A stretch of 64,000 nucleotides of DNA from Brevundimonas sp. M20 (GCF_006547065.1 NZ_CP041243.1:2619001-2683000), one strand, 5' to 3'. Positions 34,203 to 42,801 are shown, counted from the first letter of the stretch. Translations and numbers: made by a program. Notes: a model not told the origin generated them from the sequence alone.

Positions 34203-34544
34203 ATGACCTACATCGTCACCGACGCCTGCGTCCGCTGCAAATTCATGGATTGCGTCGAGGTGTGCCCGGTCGACTGCTTCTATGAGGGCGAGAACTTCCT
34301 GGTCATCGCCCCGGACGAGTGCATCGACTGCGGCGTCTGCGAACCGGAATGCCCGGTCGACGCCATCGTTCCGGACACCGAGGACGAGCCCGACGGCAAG
34401 TGGCTGCAGATCAACGCCGAATACGCCAAGGTCTGGCCGAACATCACGGTCAAGGGCACGCCGCCGGAAGACAAGGAGCAGTTCGAGCGCGAGACCGGCA
34501 AATACGAGAAATATTTCTCGCCCAAGCCCGGCACGGGTTCCTGA
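34203..34544 (+). CDS. fdxA: Seven-iron ferredoxin FdxA
   Basis: This 113-residue ferredoxin has a 3Fe-4S-type cluster motif [14 protein letters not shown] near its start. A 4Fe-4S motif follows, [12 protein letters not shown]. It ends with the C-terminal extension typical of the FdxA group. It transfers electrons in the cytoplasm; the partner enzyme is unknown. I use the ATG at 34203 because M-T-Y-I-V-T-D-A-C is the invariant family start; the open frame upstream is spurious. Its position before carD is common in related bacteria. Confidence 0.94.
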   Translation: MTYIVTDACVRCKFMDCVEVCPVDCFYEGENFLVIAPDECIDCGVCEPECPVDAIVPDTEDEPDGKWLQINAEYAKVWPNITVKGTPPEDKEQFERETGKYEKYFSPKPGTGS

Positions 34545-34884
34545 CTTCGCCGATGGCCTGATCAGCGAACGATTCACATCGCGCTGCCGCTTTCCGGCGA
34601 GGATTTCCAGCCATCTCCACACTGACGCTGTGGACGTTTTGAAATTCCGCAGATTTGTGATAGGTTACTGTCATTGGGTCGGGCGGTATGCGAAATCTTC
34701 GCGCCGCCCGCGTTTGCGACAGAATCCCACTCATGAAAGTGGGATCGGCCAGAGGTTGGGTGATCCGTTTCCGCATTTGACGACCAGACCGACATCTCCG
34801 ACGGGGCGAGTTTCCGGCGGGTGTTATTCTATTGTCCGTGCGCCTTCGCCTCTCCCCTCCCGCTGAGCCGGGAAAGGAAGTGAC
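34545..34884. promoter_or_regulatory. carD leader region with a hairpin
   Basis: This 340-bp interval between fdxA and carD has no gene. A perfect 8-bp inverted repeat (ATCCCACT at 34724-34731, AGTGGGAT at 34738-34745, 6-nt loop) lies about 140 bp before the carD start. It has no T run, so it is not a terminator and may be an operator or leader structure. AT-rich TTTTGAAATT near 34636 is a promoter candidate. Confidence 0.4.
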
Positions 34885-35424
34885 ATGACGAGCAAGACTG
34901 GTCTGGAATTCAAGGTTGGCGACGCGGTCGTTTACCCGGCGCACGGCGTCGGCAAGGTAGCGGCGGTCGAGACCCAGGAAGTCGCGGGCATGTCGCTGGA
35001 GGTCTATGTCGTGACCTTCGACCACGAGAAGATGACCCTGCGCGTCCCGACCAAGAAGGCGAAAACCGCCGGCCTGCGCTCGCTGGCCGCGGACGATGTC
35101 GTCACCAAGGCGCTGACGACACTGAAGGGCCGCGCCCGGGTGAAGCGCACCATGTGGTCGCGTCGCGCCCAGGAATACGAAGCCAAGATCAACTCGGGCG
35201 ACCTGATCTCGATCGCCGAAGTGGTCCGCGACCTGCACCGCGCCGACAGCCAGCCGGAACAGTCCTACTCGGAGCGTCAGCTGTACGAGTCGGCCCTGGA
35301 CCGCATGGCTCGCGAAGTCGCCGCCGCCAACAAGATCGACAAGGACGCCGCCGTCGAGCTGCTGGGCAAGTCGCTCAGCGCCAAGAAGGCCGCCGCCCCG
35401 GCCGCCGAGGCCGAAGCCGCCTGA
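34885..35424 (+). CDS. carD: CarD/CdnL-family transcription regulator
   Basis: CarD/CdnL binds the RNA polymerase beta subunit and stabilises open complexes at rRNA and growth-linked promoters. The N-terminal RNAP-interacting domain begins F-K-V-G-D-A-V-V-Y-P-A-H-G-V-G-K-V. The C-terminal helical DNA-binding domain includes M-W-S-R-R-A-Q-E-Y, with the tryptophan that wedges the promoter bubble. A short alanine-rich tail follows. At 179 residues it is slightly longer than many CdnL proteins because of that tail. A strong terminator follows at 35451-35478. Confidence 0.95.
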   Translation: MTSKTGLEFKVGDAVVYPAHGVGKVAAVETQEVAGMSLEVYVVTFDHEKMTLRVPTKKAKTAGLRSLAADDVVTKALTTLKGRARVKRTMWSRRAQEYEAKINSGDLISIAEVVRDLHRADSQPEQSYSERQLYESALDRMAREVAAANKIDKDAAVELLGKSLSAKKAAAPAAEAEAA

Positions 35425-35450
35425 TCAGACGCGCATCGCTCAACAGACAG

Positions 35451-35478
35451 AAGGCCCGGGAGCGATCCCGGGCCTTTT
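35451..35478 (+). terminator. Rho-independent terminator of carD
   Basis: A perfect 11-bp stem, AAGGCCCGGGA with TCCCGGGCCTT around a GCGA loop, ends in TTTT. Confidence 0.92.
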
Positions 35479-35501
35479 GCTTTGCGAGGAGGCCGATGCG
35501 C

Positions 35502-36620
35502 CTACACCGTCGCCAGATACGGCGAGCAGTCATCGCCGGACGAGCGCGCGGGTGCGACGCCCTGCTCCGGAGAGCCAACCGGTCCTGCGCGGCGGGGGAA
35601 GCTCACCAAGGCAATCAGATAGCCGATGACGGCGCTGCCGCCGTACCCCACGATCGGCGTCGGATAGTTACCGAGCGCCGCAGCGACGATGAGCGCCGCC
35701 CAGACCGCGCCGAACACCGCCGTCTCCGGCGCCCCCGGCCCACGAACGGCGAACACCGGCACGATCAGCAGCGCCGCCCCAAGGAGAACGACCGTTCCGG
35801 CGAGAGGATGAACGCTGAACGACGAATAGAATATCCGGTCTACAAACGGCATCGCCGGCGACGGATCCGCCTGCGCGACCGTGGCGGCGAACCCGACTAC
35901 GGCGAAGGCCAGCGCCGACAGCACATTGCGGTTCGGGCGGGTGAACGCCAGGACGGCCAATCCGGCGACCAAGGCCCCCGCCATTCCCCGATCCGGCTGT
36001 AGTGCGAGCGCCAGCGCCGCAAGCGCGATCCCGAAGAGGGACAGCGCATCCCGATACCGGGCGAACAGGACCATCATCAGCGGCAGGAGCATCATTGACG
36101 GCTGAATCGTCAGCGGCCCCAAGGCCAGCCAGCGCGAAATCCCGTCGATACGCACTCCAAACAGGGCCGTCGCCAACAAGGCCGCGCCCGACACCAGGAC
36201 AAGGCTACGGCCGGGCAGATGCCGCCGCCGGTCGGCCAGGGCCAGGATCCCGAGCACAGTCAGGCCGAAAGCGAAGGCCGCTGCGTTTATCATCAGGTAC
36301 CGGGACGGAGCACCTCCCATGGCCATGTAAATCATGCCCAGCGTCGCGGCCGCCGCAGCGCACGAGAGTGCGACCGCCCGGGAGCCGGAAATGATATGTG
36401 GGGACGTCACGGCATGATCCTTCCTGTTCAACAAAAATGAGGGACGGGCGACGACCGCATACCGCGTCGCCCACGCCAGACAGCCCAGTGCGAACGACAG
36501 CGCCTCGCCGGGACGCTCGATAGCGCTCAACTCGCCGAACGCAGCCCGACCCCACGGCCGTTTGTCCGGCGGCAGCAGCTGACAGCAAAGCCGCAGAATA
36601 GCGGTGGCCAGAAATCTCAT
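35502..36620 (-). CDS. Polytopic membrane protein with SEDS-like motif, PadR-linked
   Basis: The 372-residue protein has about nine or ten hydrophobic helices. Its first 60 residues (for example A-F-G-E-L-S-A-I-E-R-P-G-E-A-L-S-F-A) resemble the leader of membrane proteins encoded beside PadR regulators. Near residues 160-180 it carries R-W-L-A-L-G-P-L-T-I-Q-P-S, strikingly like the R-W-I-x-L-G-x-x-x-Q-P-S-E loop of FtsW/RodA. Here the final glutamate is missing and the protein is short. It may be a distant, possibly inactive SEDS-fold relative; I cannot be sure. Its start overlaps the padR-type stop by 4 bp, so the two form an operon. Confidence 0.65.
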   Translation of the reverse strand: MRFLATAILRLCCQLLPPDKRPWGRAAFGELSAIERPGEALSFALGCLAWATRYAVVARPSFLLNRKDHAVTSPHIISGSRAVALSCAAAAATLGMIYMAMGGAPSRYLMINAAAFAFGLTVLGILALADRRRHLPGRSLVLVSGAALLATALFGVRIDGISRWLALGPLTIQPSMMLLPLMMVLFARYRDALSLFGIALAALALALQPDRGMAGALVAGLAVLAFTRPNRNVLSALAFAVVGFAATVAQADPSPAMPFVDRIFYSSFSVHPLAGTVVLLGAALLIVPVFAVRGPGAPETAVFGAVWAALIVAAALGNYPTPIVGYGGSAVIGYLIALVSFPRRAGPVGSPEQGVAPARSSGDDCSPYLATV

Positions 36621-36925
36621 GCCGGCCTGCCGTCGGGTAAGCCTGCGTCTTTCGGTTCGATGACCGGGTTCCCTGCCGCCAGCGTCCGTCCTTCAGCCGT
36701 GAGCCTGTAGACATGGCGTGGTGGACGCCCCGGCATATCCACAACCTGCCAGTCGGCGGCGAGATAGCCCTGCGCTTCCAGCCGCATCAGCAGGGGATAG
36801 AGGGTGCCGGACTTGATGCCCGCCTCCCGGCAAAGATCATAGCCGTGACGCCCGGCGGGGCCGGCATCGGTGAGCGCCTGGAGAACGCGCCGGGCTGCGG
36901 GAGAAAGGGATCGCTGACGGGTCAT
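36617..36925 (-). CDS. PadR-family transcriptional regulator
   Basis: This 102-residue protein has the PadR winged-helix core: R-V-L-Q-A-L-T-D-A-G, G-Y-D-L-C-R-E-A-G, then G-T-L-Y-P-L-L-M-R-L-E-A-Q-G-Y-L and the R-H-V-Y-R-L-T-A-E-G wing. It belongs to the short type lacking a long dimerisation tail. PadR proteins usually repress their own operon. The candidate operator TCTAC-n4-GTAGA lies 12 bp before the start. The gene is the first of a two-gene operon with the SEDS-like membrane protein (4-bp overlap). The ligand is unknown. Confidence 0.9.
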   Translation of the reverse strand: MTRQRSLSPAARRVLQALTDAGPAGRHGYDLCREAGIKSGTLYPLLMRLEAQGYLAADWQVVDMPGRPPRHVYRLTAEGRTLAAGNPVIEPKDAGLPDGRPA

Positions 36926-36936
36926 TTCCCAATAAA

Positions 36937-36950
36937 TCTACCTATGTAGA
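36937..36950. promoter_or_regulatory. Candidate PadR operator
   Basis: TCTAC-CTAT-GTAGA is a perfect 5-bp dyad just upstream of the PadR gene, in AT-rich DNA. Known PadR sites are short dyads of similar composition, so autoregulation here is plausible. Confidence 0.4.
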
Positions 36951-37059
36951 ATTAAGTCAACCCATTTGGGCTTGAACGCGGTTTGAGCGCCACCAATCGA
37001 CAATCGCCCACGCCTGCCCTACGCCTGCCGCCCTCCTCCCTCGTATAGACAGACAGCCC

Positions 37060-38004
37060 ATGCCCTCCGGACTTATCGCCTTGCTCGATGACGTGGCGGG
37101 GATCGCCAAGCTGGCGGCGGCGTCGATTGACGATGTCGGCGCGGCGGCGGGCAAGGCGGGGGCCAAGGCGGCGGGCGTCGTCATCGACGATGCGGCGGTC
37201 ACTCCCAAATACGTCACCGGCCTGTCGCCCAGTCGCGAACTGCCGATCATCGGCAAGATCGCCGTGGGGTCCATACGCAACAAGCTGTTGCTTATCCTGC
37301 CGATCGCCCTGTTGTTGACCGCCTTCGCGCCCTGGGCCCTGACGCCGATCCTCATGTTGGGCGGAACCTATCTCTGCTTCGAGGGCGCCGAGAAGCTGAT
37401 GGAGATGTTCGGCGGCGGTCATCACGGTGAGGCCGAGGAAACCTCCGATGACCCCGCCCACCTGGAAAAGAAGACCGTCTCCGGCGCGGTTCGCACGGAT
37501 CTGATCCTGTCGGCGGAGATCATGGTCATCGCCCTGAACGATGTGGCCGACCGGCCTCTGTGGACGCAGGCGGGCGTGCTGGTGGTCGTCGGCCTGGCGA
37601 TGACCGTGATCGTCTACGGCGCCGTGGGCCTGATCGTGAAGATGGACGATATCGGCCTGCACATGGCGCAGAAGCCCTCGCGTCTCAGCCAGACCATTGG
37701 CCGCGGACTGGTGAAGGGCATGCCGGTGATCATGGCGGCCCTGTCCGTCATCGGCACCTTCGCCATGCTGTGGGTCGGTGGCGGCATCGTGATGCACGGC
37801 GCGCACGAACTGGGCCTGCATTGGCCGGCCGTGCCTGTCGAGCACCTGGCTCACGCCGTCGCCCACGCCACCGGGCCCGTCGGCGGCCTCCTTGGCTGGC
37901 TGGTCACCGCCCTGATCTCCGCCGTGATCGGCGTCGTCATCGGCGGCGTGGTCGCCCTTGTTCTGCATCAGGTCGGACGCCTGAAGCCCGGCGCGGCGCA
38001 CTGA
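37060..38004 (+). CDS. DUF808 (YedI-like) inner-membrane protein
   Basis: The 314-residue protein starts M-P-S-G-L-I-A-L-L-D-D-V-A-G-I-A-K-L-A, the invariant opening of DUF808. It continues with A-G-A-K-A-A-G-V-V-I-D-D-A-A-V-T-P and then at least four hydrophobic segments, including a glycine/valine-rich pair at the C terminus. E. coli YedI is the best-known relative; its function is not established, and I assign none. It appears monocistronic, starting 134 bp from the divergent PadR gene. Confidence 0.92.
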   Translation: MPSGLIALLDDVAGIAKLAAASIDDVGAAAGKAGAKAAGVVIDDAAVTPKYVTGLSPSRELPIIGKIAVGSIRNKLLLILPIALLLTAFAPWALTPILMLGGTYLCFEGAEKLMEMFGGGHHGEAEETSDDPAHLEKKTVSGAVRTDLILSAEIMVIALNDVADRPLWTQAGVLVVVGLAMTVIVYGAVGLIVKMDDIGLHMAQKPSRLSQTIGRGLVKGMPVIMAALSVIGTFAMLWVGGGIVMHGAHELGLHWPAVPVEHLAHAVAHATGPVGGLLGWLVTALISAVIGVVIGGVVALVLHQVGRLKPGAAH

Positions 38005-38102
38005 CCCTCAACACGGGAAAGTTACCCAATAACTCAATTTCAGATTGTACAGACGCGCAACTGTTTGCGCGAATGCGGACCTTCATCAACGGAGGGTCTG
38101 AC

Positions 38103-38354
38103 ATGAAACTGATCAAGTCTCTTGCACTCGCGGCGGGTGTGGCCGTCGCGGGTCTGGCTGGCGCCGCCTCGGCGCTTCCGCCGGGTCTGCTTTACGAAAA
38201 ATATTATTACAGCGACGCGACCTACACGACCGTTGTGGGCCATCAGCTGGATCGCTGCGTCAACGGCAACGTCGGCTCCGGCACGCTGCACGGCTCGTCT
38301 TCGGCCTATGTGGTCGCGACGGCGGTCGGCGAGTGCCCGGGCGGCTACTGGTAA
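38103..38354 (+). CDS. Small exported DUF6289-like protein (83 aa)
   Basis: The ATG at 38103 follows GGAGGGTCTGAC, a clear ribosome site. Residues 1-25 are a signal peptide ending A-A-S-A-L. The mature part of about 58 residues has a tyrosine run (Y-E-K-Y-Y-Y-S-D), two cysteines (C-V-N-G-N and G-E-C-P-G-G-Y-W) and a C-terminal G-Y-W. This layout fits the small secreted DUF6289-like peptides. The two cysteines may form a disulfide outside the cell. Role unknown. A strong hairpin follows directly. Confidence 0.7.
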   Translation: MKLIKSLALAAGVAVAGLAGAASALPPGLLYEKYYYSDATYTTVVGHQLDRCVNGNVGSGTLHGSSSAYVVATAVGECPGGYW

Positions 38355-38364
38355 GACCGCATGT

Positions 38365-38393
38365 CCTCCCGCCGTCGCATCGACGGCGGGAGG
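38365..38393. terminator. Bidirectional-type terminator hairpin
   Basis: A perfect 13-bp stem (CCTCCCGCCGTCG with its complement, CAT loop) sits between two convergent genes. T runs are weak on both sides. Confidence 0.65.
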
Positions 38394-38403
38394 CTGTCTT
38401 CCG

Positions 38404-38874
38404 TCAGAAATATTCCGCGTTCGCCGGGCAGGTCGCGCTGATGCGACGGGCGGTGATCGAGGCGGGCAGATAGGGCGTGCCGCGCGCCAGCTGGGCCCCG
38501 CCGCGGAAGCTGAAACTCTGCTGGGTGTAGGTGCCGTTCAGCCGCACGTTCACCCGGCGGTTCTTGCGGTCGGTGCAGGTCCCCTCGAATCGGGCGTTGC
38601 CGTTGCCGACCTGCCGCACCGGATAGGTACAGCTCCACCGGCGCGTCGACAGGCCACCGAAGAATCGGTTGATCTCGCTGGGCCGCACGCATTTCTGCTC
38701 GGTGTCGCGAACGCCCACGGCGCTGGTCGTATATTCCCAATAGCCGGGCAGGACGGTGTCTCCGTTCTGCTGAACGGTCATGGCCGCCTGCGGCGTCGCG
38801 GGCGCGGCCAGGAACAGGGCGCCGGCGATCGCGGGAACGGCGATGGCGGCGGCTCGGGTCAGTGCGGTCTTCAT
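38404..38874 (-). CDS. DUF3617-family exported protein
   Basis: The 156-residue protein has an N-terminal signal peptide (ending about A-T-P-Q-A). The mature domain opens with G-Y-W-E-Y-T, a usual mark of DUF3617. It contains C-V-R-P-S-E-I and R-W-S-C-T-Y plus two later cysteines, consistent with disulfides in the periplasm. I choose the ATG at 38874 with GGGCAAGG immediately upstream; an ATG at 38904 would add ten residues before the signal peptide. Function of the family is unknown. It is convergent with the DUF6289-like gene. Confidence 0.82.
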   Translation of the reverse strand: MKTALTRAAAIAVPAIAGALFLAAPATPQAAMTVQQNGDTVLPGYWEYTTSAVGVRDTEQKCVRPSEINRFFGGLSTRRWSCTYPVRQVGNGNARFEGTCTDRKNRRVNVRLNGTYTQQSFSFRGGAQLARGTPYLPASITARRISATCPANAEYF

Positions 38875-39072
38875 CCTTGCCCCTCGGGCGACTGGTTCGG
38901 TCATGGGTAAAGTGGATATATGGCGGCAATTGAACGGAGGCTGAACGGTCCTACGCCTTGACGCCTCGCGGACTCTTCCTCTATACGCCCCACCTCTCGC
39001 GCTGGACGGTGTCTAGCGCGCACCTGTTTCATGCGTCTGCGCCCGTCGCGGACCGCTCCGAAGGATAGTCAG

Positions 39073-39369
39073 ATGTCGCGTCGTTGCGAACTCACCGGTA
39101 TCGGCCCCATGGTCGGCAACAGCGTGAGCCACTCGAACATCAAGACCAAGCGCCGCTTCCTGCCGTCGCTGAAGGCCGTCAAGGTGACCTCGGACGCCCT
39201 GGGTCAGACCTTCTCGCTGCGTATCTCGAACGCCGCCCTGCGCACCCTCGACTACAAGGGCGGCCTGGACGCCTTCATCGTCAAGGCCCGCGACGAGCAG
39301 CTGTCGGTCGCCGCACAGCGCATCAAGCGTCAGGTCAAGGCCAAGCTGGCCGAGCAAGCCGCCGCCTAA
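39073..39369 (+). CDS. rpmB: 50S ribosomal protein L28
   Basis: The 98-residue protein begins M-S-R-R-C-E-L-T-G and contains N-S-V-S-H-S-N-I-K-T-K-R-R-F-L-P. These are the conserved L28 core, here in the longer alphaproteobacterial form. It is a component of the large ribosomal subunit. I use the ATG at 39073, which starts the invariant family sequence; the upstream in-frame ATG at 39031 is unlikely. The gene is monocistronic and followed by a strong terminator. Confidence 0.97.
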   Translation: MSRRCELTGIGPMVGNSVSHSNIKTKRRFLPSLKAVKVTSDALGQTFSLRISNAALRTLDYKGGLDAFIVKARDEQLSVAAQRIKRQVKAKLAEQAAA

Positions 39370-39392
39370 GCGAGGCCGCTGCACGACTTTTG

Positions 39393-39420
39393 AAGGGGCC
39401 GGTGGAAACACCGGCCCTTT
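39393..39420 (+). terminator. Rho-independent terminator of rpmB
   Basis: GGGCCGGTG pairs with CACCGGCCC around a GAAA tetraloop, extended by A-T pairs and followed by TTTTG. Confidence 0.92.
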
Positions 39421-39454
39421 TGCTTTGCGCGAAATACAGCGCATCCTTGCGCCC

Positions 39455-39793
39455 ATGACGCGCGACGAGATGTTCGCCTATGCCCTGAGCCGCCCCGGGG
39501 CGGAGGATTCGACCCTGCACGGCGGGCGCTGCATCCGCATGCGCGGCCACTGGATCGTCAATGACAACGCCGACCCGACCGCGCTGGCCCTCGCTCTGGA
39601 TCGGGAGACGGTGGCGTTTCTGATGGCGACCGAGCCCCGGACCTATTTCCAGACCCCGCATTTCGAGGGCTGGCCCGCCGTTCTGGTCCACTACGACGTC
39701 GCCGACGACGACAGGCTGCGCGAGCAGATCGACAAGGCCTGGGCCCGGCGGGCGACGAAGGCCCAGCGAAAGGCGCACGGCTTCGTGTCCTGA
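39455..39793 (+). CDS. MmcQ/YjbR-family protein
   Basis: The 112-residue protein has the YjbR fold signature: T-R-D-E-M-F-A-Y-A-L-S-R-P-G-A, then C-I-R-M-R-G, and the late Y-F-Q-T-P-H-F-E-G-W-P-A-V-L-V-H segment. It has a K-A-W-A-R-R-A-T-K near the end. The family is a CyaY-like fold, probably DNA-binding, with no established function. The ATG at 39455 is preferred because it begins the conserved region; the frame is open upstream to 39425. It follows the rpmB terminator and has its own transcription start. Confidence 0.85.
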   Translation: MTRDEMFAYALSRPGAEDSTLHGGRCIRMRGHWIVNDNADPTALALALDRETVAFLMATEPRTYFQTPHFEGWPAVLVHYDVADDDRLREQIDKAWARRATKAQRKAHGFVS

Positions 39794-39853
39794 CGGTTGC
39801 GTGAACCGCCCCTCCCCGCCAGTCTGCCCACCTGTTCGCCGGGGATCTGTTCC

Positions 39854-41593
39854 ATGTCCAAATCCGTCCGCCGCGTCGCCCTGCTGGGCGTCTCGCTTCT
39901 GGCCCTGACGGCCGCGCCCGCCGTCGCGCAGGACACCCCGGTCGCCGAGCCGAAGCCCACCCGCGAATCGACCGGGTTCACCCTCGCCACCGACCAGCCG
40001 CGCACCCCGGAACAGGAGGCCGTCCGCTTCGACAAGGCTGACCTGTCGCTCAGGATCATCCCGGATGAACAGTCCATCGAGGGGGTCGCCGTCCTGGACT
40101 TCACCGCCACCGCCCCGCTCAGCATCCTGCCGGTCGAACTGGACACCCTGCTGACCATCTCCTCGGTTCAGGTGGACGGACGCGAGGTCGAACAGGGCGA
40201 AGGCGGTTGGCGCAACCCGGAGGGCCGTCTCTGGATCGATCTGGGCCGCGGCCTCGCCGCCGGCGACAAGGTCCAGATCCGCATCGCCTACGCCGGGGCT
40301 CCGCGCGTCGCGCCGCGCGCGCCGTGGGACGGCGGCTTCGTCTGGTCCACCACCACCGACGGCCAGCCGTGGATCGCCACCGCCGTTCAGGGCGAGGGCT
40401 GCGACATCTTCTGGCCCTGTATCGACAGCCCGCTGGCCGAGCCGGGCCGCGTGGACCTGCACATCACCATTCCGTCCGACCTCGCCGCCCCGTCCAACGG
40501 GCGCTTCCTCGGCAAGGTCGACCACGGCGACGGCTGGACCACCTGGAACTGGTCGGCGGCCAATCCGAACACCTACGCCATCGCCCTGAACATCGGGCCG
40601 TACGAGGAGATCACCGAGGCCTATCGCAGCCGCTTCGGCAACACGATCCCGATGTCCTACTGGTACCTGCGCGGCGATGACCCGGCCAATGTCCGCGCCC
40701 TGTTCGCCGAGTTCCGGCCCATGATGGACTTCTACGAATCCACCGTCGGTCCCTTCCCTTTCGGCGACGAGAAGATGGGCGTGGTCGAGACCCCGCATCT
40801 GGGCATGGAGCACCAGACGATCAACGCCTACGGCAACGAGTATCGTCTGGACGGCAAGGGCTACGACTGGCTGCTGCACCACGAGCTGGCGCACGAGTGG
40901 TTCGGCAACCAGATGACTAACGCCAACGCCGACGACATGTGGCTGCACGAGGGGCTGGGCAGCTATATGCAGCCCCTCTACCTGCGCTGGCTACGCGGCG
41001 AGCAGTATTTCCAGGCCGAACTGCTGGCCCAGCGCAACGGCCTGATCAACCGCTTCCCGGTGGTGTCCGGCACGCCCAGGTCCGAGGATGAGGTCTACAA
41101 GGGCGACGTCGGACCGGGCAACGACATCTACAACAAGGGGTCGTTGATCGCGCACTCCCTGCGCCTGCTGATCGGCGACGAGGCCTTCTTCCGCTCGGTC
41201 ACCCGGCTGGTCTATGGCCGCCCTGATCCGCGCCCGGGCAACTTCACCACCCGCTACGCCACGACGCGCGAGTTTCTGGCCATCGTCAACGAGGAGACCG
41301 GTCGCGATTACGGCTGGTTCTTCCAGGGCTATCTCTACAACGCCGCCCTGCCCGACCTGCGCCAGACACGCGAGGGCGACCGGCTGCGGCTGGAATGGGT
41401 CACCGGTGACGGCCAGACCTTCCCCATGCCGGTGGAGGTCGAGGTCGACGGGCAGGTGGTCAATGTGCCGATGACCCGCGGCCGGGGCGAGATCACCGCC
41501 CCCGCGACCGCCCACATTCTGATCGACCCACGGAACAAGGTGCTGCGCGAACAGGACTTCATCACGGAGTGGCGCGCGCAGATGACGCGCTAG
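39854..41593 (+). CDS. M1-family metallopeptidase (exported aminopeptidase)
   Basis: The 579-residue protein has a signal peptide (cleavage near A-P-A-V-A-Q-D). An N-terminal beta domain follows, then a zinc catalytic domain with H-E-L-A-H-E-W-F (HExxH) and W-L-H-E-G-L-G-S-Y, the third ligand. The substrate-binding G-M-E-H-Q-T variant of the G-x-M-E-N motif is present. It is shorter than the full four-domain aminopeptidase N because the large C-terminal helical domain is missing. It likely trims peptides in the periplasm. Its end overlaps the convergent transglutaminase gene by 32 bp. I use the ATG at 39854 as the start of the signal peptide. Confidence 0.93.
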   Translation: MSKSVRRVALLGVSLLALTAAPAVAQDTPVAEPKPTRESTGFTLATDQPRTPEQEAVRFDKADLSLRIIPDEQSIEGVAVLDFTATAPLSILPVELDTLLTISSVQVDGREVEQGEGGWRNPEGRLWIDLGRGLAAGDKVQIRIAYAGAPRVAPRAPWDGGFVWSTTTDGQPWIATAVQGEGCDIFWPCIDSPLAEPGRVDLHITIPSDLAAPSNGRFLGKVDHGDGWTTWNWSAANPNTYAIALNIGPYEEITEAYRSRFGNTIPMSYWYLRGDDPANVRALFAEFRPMMDFYESTVGPFPFGDEKMGVVETPHLGMEHQTINAYGNEYRLDGKGYDWLLHHELAHEWFGNQMTNANADDMWLHEGLGSYMQPLYLRWLRGEQYFQAELLAQRNGLINRFPVVSGTPRSEDEVYKGDVGPGNDIYNKGSLIAHSLRLLIGDEAFFRSVTRLVYGRPDPRPGNFTTRYATTREFLAIVNEETGRDYGWFFQGYLYNAALPDLRQTREGDRLRLEWVTGDGQTFPMPVEVEVDGQVVNVPMTRGRGEITAPATAHILIDPRNKVLREQDFITEWRAQMTR

Positions 41594-42398
41594 ACCCCTC
41601 TCCCTCCGGGAAGGGTTTCCAGTCCGCCGCAACCGCCGTCACCGACTGCCGCACGAAGCTGCAGGTCCCCTGCGTGGTCAGGAAGGCGATGTCGGCGGCA
41701 TCGCGGCCGCAGGCGATCCGCACCAGACCCTCGACCGGGGCCAGCCCGGTCGGATCGACCAGCCACCAGCCGTCCGACAACCAGACCTCGAAGATGGCGT
41801 GGAAGTCGGGCGGCGTCAGCTGATGCGCATAGGCGCTGACCGCCCGCGCCGGAATGCCCGACGCCCGGCACAGGGTGATGCCCATATGGGTGAAGTCGCG
41901 GCACACGCCCGCCCGATCAATGAAGGTCCGCGCCGCCGTCGTCTCGCTGTCCGACGCACCCGGCTCATAGTCGATATTGGCCTTGATCCACTCCAGAATC
42001 GCCAACACCCGCTCGCCCCCGACCGTGCCGCCGAAGGTCCGCTCCACGAACCGCCCGAACTGGTCCGACGGGCAATAGCGGCTGGGCCACAGATAGGTCA
42101 GCACCTCGGGCGGCAGGTCATTCCAGTCGTGCTGCACGGTCACCGGCGGCAGACCCTTCAGAACGCCGTTGTCGACCACCGCCTCATAGGTCAGCGCCAC
42201 CTCGCCTGACAGATGCGCCCGCAGCGTCCGCGCCCCGAACTCGTCATCCTCGTTCTCGATGAAGTCGACGTGCGGCGTCGTCTCCAGCCGCTCCTCAAGG
42301 ATATTCTGGCCGGGCCAGTGCGCGACCTGAATCTTGTAGATGGCGTCCGTCGGAGGATCGAAGCGATAGACGAGTTCGGCGCGGACGCGGATTTTCAT
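41562..42398 (-). CDS. Transglutaminase-like cysteine protease family protein
   Basis: The 278-residue protein has a transglutaminase-like catalytic core: C of R-A-G-V-C-R-D-F-T-H, H of F-H-A-I-F-E-V-W, and D of W-W-L-V-D-P-T. The N-terminal part is a beta domain beginning M-K-I-R-V-R-A-E-L-V-Y. It has no signal peptide and is likely cytoplasmic. These proteins are often found next to circularly permuted ATP-grasp genes, but no such neighbour is present here. I use the ATG at 42398 where the conserved domain begins; the open frame upstream has no homology. Confidence 0.9.
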   Translation of the reverse strand: MKIRVRAELVYRFDPPTDAIYKIQVAHWPGQNILEERLETTPHVDFIENEDDEFGARTLRAHLSGEVALTYEAVVDNGVLKGLPPVTVQHDWNDLPPEVLTYLWPSRYCPSDQFGRFVERTFGGTVGGERVLAILEWIKANIDYEPGASDSETTAARTFIDRAGVCRDFTHMGITLCRASGIPARAVSAYAHQLTPPDFHAIFEVWLSDGWWLVDPTGLAPVEGLVRIACGRDAADIAFLTTQGTCSFVRQSVTAVAADWKPFPEGEGSSASSARATP

Positions 42399-42510
42399 GA
42401 GGGCTCGAATGCGGCGGCTGTGGCTTGCCGTCAACGTGGGGATTCGAGCGGTGTTCCGTCTGGCCGTCGATCGCGGCTGCGACAGCCGGCCCCGCCCCGT
42501 TAAAGCCGGG

Positions 42511-42672
42511 TCAGTGAAGCCTGGTCTGGCGCGCCTCGATAAGGTCGGCGTTTCTCTCACACTCTTCGGCATATTCGGTGAGCTGACGAACCGTCATCGG
42601 ATCGGTGGTGGCTTTCAGCAGCAACCGCGCTCTGGCGGCCTGGGCGCGGAGTCTTTCTACATGTTCGGACAT
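42511..42672 (-). CDS. Small helical protein (53 aa)
   Basis: An ATG at 42672 opens a 53-residue frame reading M-S-E-H-V-E-R-L-R-A-Q-A. It is predicted helical and charged, and includes T-T-D-P-M-T-V-R-Q-L-T-E-Y-A-E-E-C-E, a pattern seen in small Caulobacteraceae and sphingomonad proteins of unknown function. The ribosome site is modest. It lies alone between the transglutaminase and lipocalin genes. The composition is protein-like and unlike a chance shadow, but no function can be given. Confidence 0.6.
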   Translation of the reverse strand: MSEHVERLRAQAARARLLLKATTDPMTVRQLTEYAEECERNADLIEARQTRLH

Positions 42673-42801
42673 GCCCTCGGAAAAGCACATCGCAACAGCT
42701 TGTTCCGGCACTCCCAGCACGTCCGGGAGGAACTGGAGGTCGCGGCGTGCGCCCCCGGCATCATGCCGGAACACGAGACCGGGGCCCGTCGTTAGGCCGC
42801 C

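Noticed and set aside
39335..40948. A 537-codon minus-strand frame
   Set aside because: It is antisense to the MmcQ/YjbR and M1 peptidase genes, which have clear motifs, and reads as glycine/valine/arginine-rich shadow.
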